A stretch of DNA of 64,000 nt from Acinetobacter lwoffii (lineage in GTDB: Bacteria > Pseudomonadota > Gammaproteobacteria > Pseudomonadales > Moraxellaceae), in the NCBI RefSeq assembly GCF_002321025.1, contig NZ_DCLL01000033.1, positions 114,497 to 178,496 on the forward strand. Reading direction: 5' to 3'. Under the pieces are notes generated by a model. It was not told where the DNA came from and made no database searches. It saw only the letters and a program-made list of their open reading frames with translations. Within the stretch, counting starts at the first letter, position 1, and every line of letters starts with the position of its first letter. Positions 59,362 through 64,000 of the stretch are shown piece after piece. A program made the translations under genes and the position numbers.

Positions 59362-60267
59362 TTAACGCTTGGAAAAATACTGCTCGCGCCACTCTTTCCA
59401 GAAATACATGATGATCCCGAACATCACCACGGCAATTCCCGCAAAAGCATGACTGCTGATAATTTCATGATTTAAGGTTGCTCCCAATACCAGAGCGATC
59501 ACCGGCGTCATCACATTACTCAATGAGACAGTCGAAGCATTTAGACGGCGAATCAGCCAGAAATAGCACAGCATTGCCACAATTGAAGACATGATCATGG
59601 TAAATACAAAACCGATCATTGCCTGTGTGCTAGGCAACTGAGTTGGCATATGTTGCCAGATAAATGGCACTAAAATGAGGGAACCAGCTGCGGATACCAG
59701 CAATGAACCCGTCGCTTGCGACATAGGACTCAAGGGGGCACTAATCTGTTTAACCCAGAAGATGGAACTGATATAGGACACCATACTGATCAGCATCAGT
59801 ACCACACCCCAGGGATTAATCTTGCTGTCTGCCGAGTCGGCAAAAACAAAAGACAAACCGGCGACGGCCACTGCCATGCCGAGCCATTGTAACCAGATCA
59901 GTTTATGGGTTTTTAAAATCATATGCCCGATCAAACCGGCGATCAGCGGTGAAAAACCAAAAATCAGTGCCATCAACCCTGAGGTCAGATAATTGGCTGC
60001 CAGGTAAATAAACAGCTGCGCGCCGATTAAATTCAAACTACCTGCCAGATAGCTTTTCATTGAAGTGCGGTCAAAAGGCAGCGGGTCGCGCATGATCTTC
60101 AGCAGGAACAACGCAATAATCGAGGCACCAAAATAGCGAATGATCAGCACCCACATCGGGTGAATCTCGGCCACGCTCCAGACAATCGCCAGTGGCGTTG
60201 CTGCCCAGATCAGCACCAATAAAGCGTAAATACTTGCCGTGACCGGCAATGATGATGAAGAACTCAT
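59362..60267 (-). CDS. EamA/DMT-family transporter
   Basis: A 301-residue transporter with ten membrane helices in two EamA repeats (IWAATPLAIVWSVAEIHP in the first; WGVVLMLISMVSYISSIFWV in the second). ATG 60267 has AGGAG six bases upstream; the frame to 60312 is longer but unsupported. It lies downstream of the phenylpropionate genes on the same strand, but a terminator separates them. A role in aromatic-compound transport is possible but not shown. Confidence 0.9.
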   Translation of the reverse strand: MSSSSSLPVTASIYALLVLIWAATPLAIVWSVAEIHPMWVLIIRYFGASIIALFLLKIMRDPLPFDRTSMKSYLAGSLNLIGAQLFIYLAANYLTSGLMALIFGFSPLIAGLIGHMILKTHKLIWLQWLGMAVAVAGLSFVFADSADSKINPWGVVLMLISMVSYISSIFWVKQISAPLSPMSQATGSLLVSAAGSLILVPFIWQHMPTQLPSTQAMIGFVFTMIMSSIVAMLCYFWLIRRLNASTVSLSNVMTPVIALVLGATLNHEIISSHAFAGIAVVMFGIIMYFWKEWREQYFSKR

Positions 60268-60382
60268 AAGTCTCCTAAACGAGGCCAAGAAGTTCTGGAT
60301 CAGCAACTTCAAAAATAGCGTATAGCGAATTCATGCTGAGATGAAGTTTTAATTTTTGATAAATTCATCAAGTTTCGTGCAT

Positions 60383-60414
60383 AAAAAACAGACCTATGCA
60401 AAACATAGGTCTGT
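60383..60414 (-). terminator. Terminator of the hca/mhp operon
   Basis: ACAGACCTATG and CATAGGTCTGT form a perfect 11-base stem with a short loop and a minus-strand T-run, 21 bases after the hcaD stop. Confidence 0.9.
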
Positions 60415-60435
60415 CCCAAGATATCTCAATACAAC

Positions 60436-61662
60436 TTAAGCAATTTTGCGTAAGTCTTGTGCGATATCCAAATGTTTTTGAACATCAAACGCCGTATTTT
60501 TACTGATCATTTTTTTCAAATGACGCATTTCTTTGGCTGCATTCACGGTAATCCCGCTAACGATTTGACCATCAGTCACGCCATACATCACGAATGAATT
60601 GTCTGCACCTTTGGCTGCATCCATTTCACCACGGATATGCCATTCAGCTGCGGCCATATCGCCAACAAACTGGAAATTGATATTCAGCTGATCGGTCCAG
60701 AACCAGGCCGGATTGGCTTTCGGATGTTCAACACCCATCACGTGACGCGCAAAGATACCTGCCTGAAGATTGGCATTTTCCCAGGTTTCTACACGGCGGT
60801 GATTGCCACAGTCACGCAATTGAGTTGCAACATCGCCTGCCGCATAAATGTCAGCATTTGAAGTCTGGCAGTGTTCATTCACCTTGATCGCAACATCAAC
60901 GTCCAGACCTGCATCTACTGCAAGCTGTGCATTTGGCACGATCCCGATTCCGTAAACTACAGCATCAGCACGCAGCTCTTCACCGCCTTCCAGCGTTACC
61001 ACGACTTCTTCACCATCTAAACGGCAATCTGCAATCTTGGTTTCAAGACGCACATCGACCTGGTTTTGACGATGCTGTTCTAGCAGGAATTCGCTCAGGA
61101 TTTGTGGTGAACAACGGCCCATGACCGTTGGGCCCATTTCGATCACAGTGACCTGACAGTCTTTGTAACGTGCAGATGATGCAAGCTCAAGACCAATCAC
61201 GCCACCACCGATCAGGATGATACGGCGACCGGCTTGAAGCACAGGCACCAGTGCCTGTGAATCTTCCAGGTTACGCAGGGTATAGACGTGTTTGCCCAAA
61301 GCATCGAAATTAGGCAAACGGCGCGCGGCACCACCTGTTGCAAGCAAGAGTTTGTCATAAGCAACAACATCACCGTTCAGGAGTTCAACCGTTTTCGCTT
61401 CGGCATTGATTTTCGCCACGCCATTACCGCGAATCGTTTCCACCCCTAAATCTGCCAGTTTCTGTTCTGACAGGATTTCGATCTTGGTGTCTTCAGGTTT
61501 TAGAATCACATCTTTAGACAACGGTGGACGCTCATAAGGAAGATGGCTTTCATCACCAATTAAGGTAATTTTGCCTTCATACTTGTTGCCACGAAGTTCT
61601 AAAATTGCGCTCGCACCTGCCTGGCCAGCACCCACGATCACGATGTTGTTTACGTTGCTCAT
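60436..61662 (-). CDS. hcaD: Ferredoxin reductase of an aromatic-ring dioxygenase (HcaD-type)
   Basis: A 408-residue FAD/NADH flavoprotein that passes electrons to the Rieske ferredoxin HcaC. FAD motif IVIVGAGQAGASA at residues 7-19, NAD motif RRIILIGGGVIGLELASSA in the middle, and IYAAGDVATQ near the end. HLPYERPPLSK is typical of the BphA4/HcaD group. It is the last gene of the cluster; mhpB ends four bases before its start. Confidence 0.92.
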   Translation of the reverse strand: MSNVNNIVIVGAGQAGASAILELRGNKYEGKITLIGDESHLPYERPPLSKDVILKPEDTKIEILSEQKLADLGVETIRGNGVAKINAEAKTVELLNGDVVAYDKLLLATGGAARRLPNFDALGKHVYTLRNLEDSQALVPVLQAGRRIILIGGGVIGLELASSARYKDCQVTVIEMGPTVMGRCSPQILSEFLLEQHRQNQVDVRLETKIADCRLDGEEVVVTLEGGEELRADAVVYGIGIVPNAQLAVDAGLDVDVAIKVNEHCQTSNADIYAAGDVATQLRDCGNHRRVETWENANLQAGIFARHVMGVEHPKANPAWFWTDQLNINFQFVGDMAAAEWHIRGEMDAAKGADNSFVMYGVTDGQIVSGITVNAAKEMRHLKKMISKNTAFDVQKHLDIAQDLRKIA

Positions 61663-61666
61663 TTTC

Positions 61667-62632
61667 TTAACCTTTTAACTCTGCAGATACGATACCGAAG
61701 CCGGCAATCCATTCGCTGATGTCTTCATAGCAATGCGTGGTCATTTCATACTCACCCATTTCGCTTAAGGCAGCGAAGGCAGCCATCCAAGAACGGACTT
61801 CCTGACCACCACGACCACCATCACGGCGGATTTCAGCTTCAGTCATCGCTTCTAATGTTGCAAAATCAGCGTTCTTGAAGGTTTCTAGCAGGGCAATATC
61901 CCATTCAGCATTCAAAGGCACGGCAACTGACGTATCCCCTGCTGCCAGCTTTTGACCCACTGCAATAATTTTGGATTGACGTGCATGACGTGCTTCAGGC
62001 GTTGGATAACGACCTGCAATCAGGAACTCTTCCACTTCTGGTGGTACTGCACCCATTTGTGGTGTTGGTGGATCATGTGACAGACCACCAGTACCTAAAA
62101 CAAGCACACGCTCATTTTCAAGGTTTAAAGACTTGATGTATTGACCCACAGCACGGCCCAAAGCGATGGTACGCTTGGTGGTTGGCATCGGTGCTGCAGC
62201 GCCATTAATAAAAATTGGAATCGTTGGATAACGGTCAAGCTTGCCTTCACACAGGAAATGTAAGGGCTGAGTCACGCCATGGTCGGCCTGCATACGGTAT
62301 GAGTAGGCAACATCTACGCCTTCATCCAGTACACGTCGAACCAGATCTAATGCCTTGTCTTCAGGTACATCAATATGGTCATTGTCCTTGCCATAATCCC
62401 AGTCACCTGCGGCTTTGGCACGAATACCGACACAGAAACTTGGCATCAGGTCATAGAAGAAACCATTAAAATGATCAGGACCAAAAGTGATGATCAGGGT
62501 TGGGTCGTAAGCTTTTACTTCAGCAGAGAGTTTTTCAAAAGCAGCACGAACTTTTTGCTCTTTTGATTGATCTTGAGGTGAAGCAAATTCCATTAAAGGA
62601 CTGTGCGATGCACAAATAAGTTTAACGGCCAT
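61667..62632 (-). CDS. mhpB: 3-carboxyethylcatechol 2,3-dioxygenase MhpB
   Basis: A 321-residue class III extradiol dioxygenase that opens 2,3-dihydroxyphenylpropionate. Landmarks are SHSPLMEFASP at the start, FGPDHFNGFFYDLMPSFCVG, QADHGVTQPLHFL, FINGAAAPMP and LGTGGLSHDPPTP (histidine ligands), with WIAGFGIVSAE at the C-terminus. Overall it tracks E. coli MhpB. It sits inside the hca gene block, between the dihydrodiol dehydrogenase and the ferredoxin reductase, so ring dioxygenation and ring cleavage are expressed together. Confidence 0.94.
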   Translation of the reverse strand: MAVKLICASHSPLMEFASPQDQSKEQKVRAAFEKLSAEVKAYDPTLIITFGPDHFNGFFYDLMPSFCVGIRAKAAGDWDYGKDNDHIDVPEDKALDLVRRVLDEGVDVAYSYRMQADHGVTQPLHFLCEGKLDRYPTIPIFINGAAAPMPTTKRTIALGRAVGQYIKSLNLENERVLVLGTGGLSHDPPTPQMGAVPPEVEEFLIAGRYPTPEARHARQSKIIAVGQKLAAGDTSVAVPLNAEWDIALLETFKNADFATLEAMTEAEIRRDGGRGGQEVRSWMAAFAALSEMGEYEMTTHCYEDISEWIAGFGIVSAELKG

Positions 62633-62705
62633 GAGAGACTCCTAGAAGGAAGGCAGCCCTGAGAGATGAGGCTGCCGGTAAGTCCATTTGAATGAGACTA
62701 GATGT

Positions 62706-63521
62706 TTATTCGTCAAAGAAACCTGCACGTGGCTGACGTAGGCCACGAATACCCAGACCGCATTCAGCATTAATCAGAACACCAGTCAAAGGACGGTTGT
62801 TTTGACGAGATGCCAAGAGCACGTATGAACCTGTCATATCTTCCGGTTCAGGCAAGAAATTCAGTGGCATGCCACGTGCAATTTTCTCAGGATCACGCGC
62901 ATCGAGCAGGCCTACATTTTCCTGACCCAGCGATGCCGCACCTTTGATATTCACATTCATACCTGACGGCGCAACAGCGTTCACTCGTACTTTAGGCGCA
63001 AGCTCGTAAGCCAGTTCTTTCATAATCCCGACACCCGCATGCTTAGATGCAGTATATACAGGGCCTCCGCCAGCGGAGTACAGTGCCGAATTAGACAAAG
63101 TAAATATGATAGAACCTTCAGAAGCGATCAATGCATCCAGTGCAGCCTTCGCACCGAGGATCAGAGATTTGGTATTAATGCCCATAATCTCGTCAAAGGC
63201 TTTTTCCAGCTGCTCACCAGAGGTATTGACGATATCGGCATAGTGATCCCAAATACCGGCATTACCAACGAAACAATCGAGTTTACCGAAACGTTCCACA
63301 GTTGCTTGAACTGCACGAACGTTATCTGCATAGCTGGCTACATCACCTTCGATCGCAAGAACTTTTCCACCGAAGTGTTCATTTAATGCATCCACTTTAG
63401 CTTTTGAACGTTGAAGAACCGCAACTTGTGCACCTTCCTCAATAAAACGCTCTACCAAAGCCCAGCCTAAGCCTGAACCACCACCAGTAATAAGTGCAAC
63501 TTCGCCTTGTAGCCAACCCAT
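62706..63521 (-). CDS. hcaB: cis-dihydrodiol dehydrogenase (HcaB-type SDR)
   Basis: A 271-residue short-chain dehydrogenase that oxidises the phenylpropionate cis-dihydrodiol to the catechol. Cofactor motif is LITGGGSGLGWALVERF, then NAGIWDH, the active-site Ser, Tyr and Lys in LSNSALYSAGGGPVYTASKH and the closing PLTGVLINAECGLGIRG. It belongs to the BphB/HcaB group. hcaC ends two bases before its start; mhpB follows after about 73 bases. Confidence 0.92.
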   Translation of the reverse strand: MGWLQGEVALITGGGSGLGWALVERFIEEGAQVAVLQRSKAKVDALNEHFGGKVLAIEGDVASYADNVRAVQATVERFGKLDCFVGNAGIWDHYADIVNTSGEQLEKAFDEIMGINTKSLILGAKAALDALIASEGSIIFTLSNSALYSAGGGPVYTASKHAGVGIMKELAYELAPKVRVNAVAPSGMNVNIKGAASLGQENVGLLDARDPEKIARGMPLNFLPEPEDMTGSYVLLASRQNNRPLTGVLINAECGLGIRGLRQPRAGFFDE

Positions 63522-63523
63522 GA

Positions 63524-63850
63524 TTACTCTCCTGCCATCTCTACAAACAATTGACCATCTTCAACAATCACTGGGAAAGTTTTGATTGGATCAGTTGCAG
63601 GTAGACACAATGCTTCACCTGTTTTTAAACAGAAACGTGCTGAATGCAATGGACATTCCACAGTACCGTCATCTTCCAGATAACCTTCAGACATAGAAGC
63701 ATTACCATGACTGCATTTATCGTTCATAGCGAAGAATTCACCGCCATTGTTAAATACAGCCAGCGCTTCGATACCGTTTACGCCACAATCTACTTTTAAC
63801 GCTTCGCCTTCGTCTAATTCGTCAACTTGGCAAACAAAAATCTTATTCAT
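63524..63850 (-). CDS. hcaC: Rieske-type ferredoxin of an aromatic-ring dioxygenase (HcaC)
   Basis: A 108-residue [2Fe-2S] Rieske ferredoxin. The ligands are in CSHGNASMSEGY and, 16 residues on, CPLHSARFCLKTG (CxH...CxxH). It carries electrons from HcaD to the terminal dioxygenase. The start overlaps the stop of the upstream small-subunit gene (TAATG). Note that hcaABC is also used in Acinetobacter for unrelated hydroxycinnamate genes. Confidence 0.92.
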   Translation of the reverse strand: MNKIFVCQVDELDEGEALKVDCGVNGIEALAVFNNGGEFFAMNDKCSHGNASMSEGYLEDDGTVECPLHSARFCLKTGEALCLPATDPIKTFPVIVEDGQLFVEMAGE

Positions 63851-64000
63851 TAGAAGAACACACTCAGGTTATGTGAGCTATATGTCGCTTGATCAAGCGT
63901 GATCTTACGGTTGAAGATCTGGAAGCCGAGGCCGCCTTCAACTTTACGGATCTTGTCATGGCGTTTACCGCAGTAAATGACAATAGACCTCTTGCGAAAG
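63850..64000 (-). CDS. hcaF: Aromatic-ring dioxygenase small (beta) subunit, C-terminal part (HcaF-type)
   Basis: The last 49 codons plus stop of a gene that continues beyond the right edge. The reading frame ends GLGFQIFNRKITLDQATYS and SHNLSVFF, the conserved C-terminus of ring-hydroxylating dioxygenase small subunits (HcaF/BphA2). VIYCGKRHDKIRKVEGG precedes it. The large subunit is expected upstream, outside the window. Confidence 0.88.
   Translation of the reverse strand, partial: FRKRSIVIYCGKRHDKIRKVEGGLGFQIFNRKITLDQATYSSHNLSVFF

Overview
The window reads as a chromosomal segment from a gammaproteobacterium of the Acinetobacter type (Moraxellaceae). The evidence is moderate-to-low GC, short AT-rich intergenic regions with many hairpin terminators, and familiar core neighbourhoods: lgt, thyA and folA; tonB-exbB-exbD; rpmBG; asd, a FimV-like locus and truA; leuC-leuD-lipoprotein-leuB; rppH-ptsP. 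The genus is inferred from protein content and the species cannot be named. I saw no rRNA, tRNA, CRISPR array, prophage or complete insertion sequence.

Layout. 1-8500: the end of a PhoX-type phosphatase, an NRDE protein, lgt, two overlapping paralogous membrane proteins, a CHAP-like amidase, a lipocalin, thyA, folA, a DUF4105 protein, an HslJ/META lipoprotein and msrA. 8500-12200: tonB-exbB-exbD with a Fur-like operator inside its promoter, purU and a TetR regulator. 12200-22300: aldehyde dehydrogenase, rpmBG, a cation/proton antiporter, small hypotheticals, an RRM protein, a UvrD-like helicase, a free-standing secretin-type STN domain protein, glycerate kinase and an HExxH protein. 22300-32100: topA, a PIN-like domain protein, slyX/uup, lpxL, a GNAT pseudogene and a membrane EEP-family protein. 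32200-39950: asd, a FimV-like function split over two genes, asparaginase, truA, an AraC regulator and infA. 40000-46500: two tandem lipoproteins, the leucine cluster, a Fur-boxed DUF2061 gene and a LysR regulator. 46600-57900: ovoA, small conserved genes, rppH-ptsP, a 59-residue basic protein with a terminator inside its reading frame, catalase, and DCC, DoxX and metallo-beta-lactamase-fold proteins. 58200-64000: a CDF transporter, an EamA transporter and the 3' part of a phenylpropionate (hca/mhp) catabolic operon.

Most of the window is housekeeping. Themes that link genes are iron control (tonB-exbBD and DUF2061), redox and peroxide defence (msrA, catalase, ovothiol synthase OvoA), cell-envelope work (lgt, lpxL, FimV-like proteins, many lipoproteins) and aromatic catabolism at the right edge.

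The most interesting signal is the 59-aa minus-strand gene at 53535-53714. Its reading frame contains a strong intrinsic terminator before the stop codon, so it should yield non-stop mRNA. That is the architecture known for the ribosome-rescue factor gene arfA.
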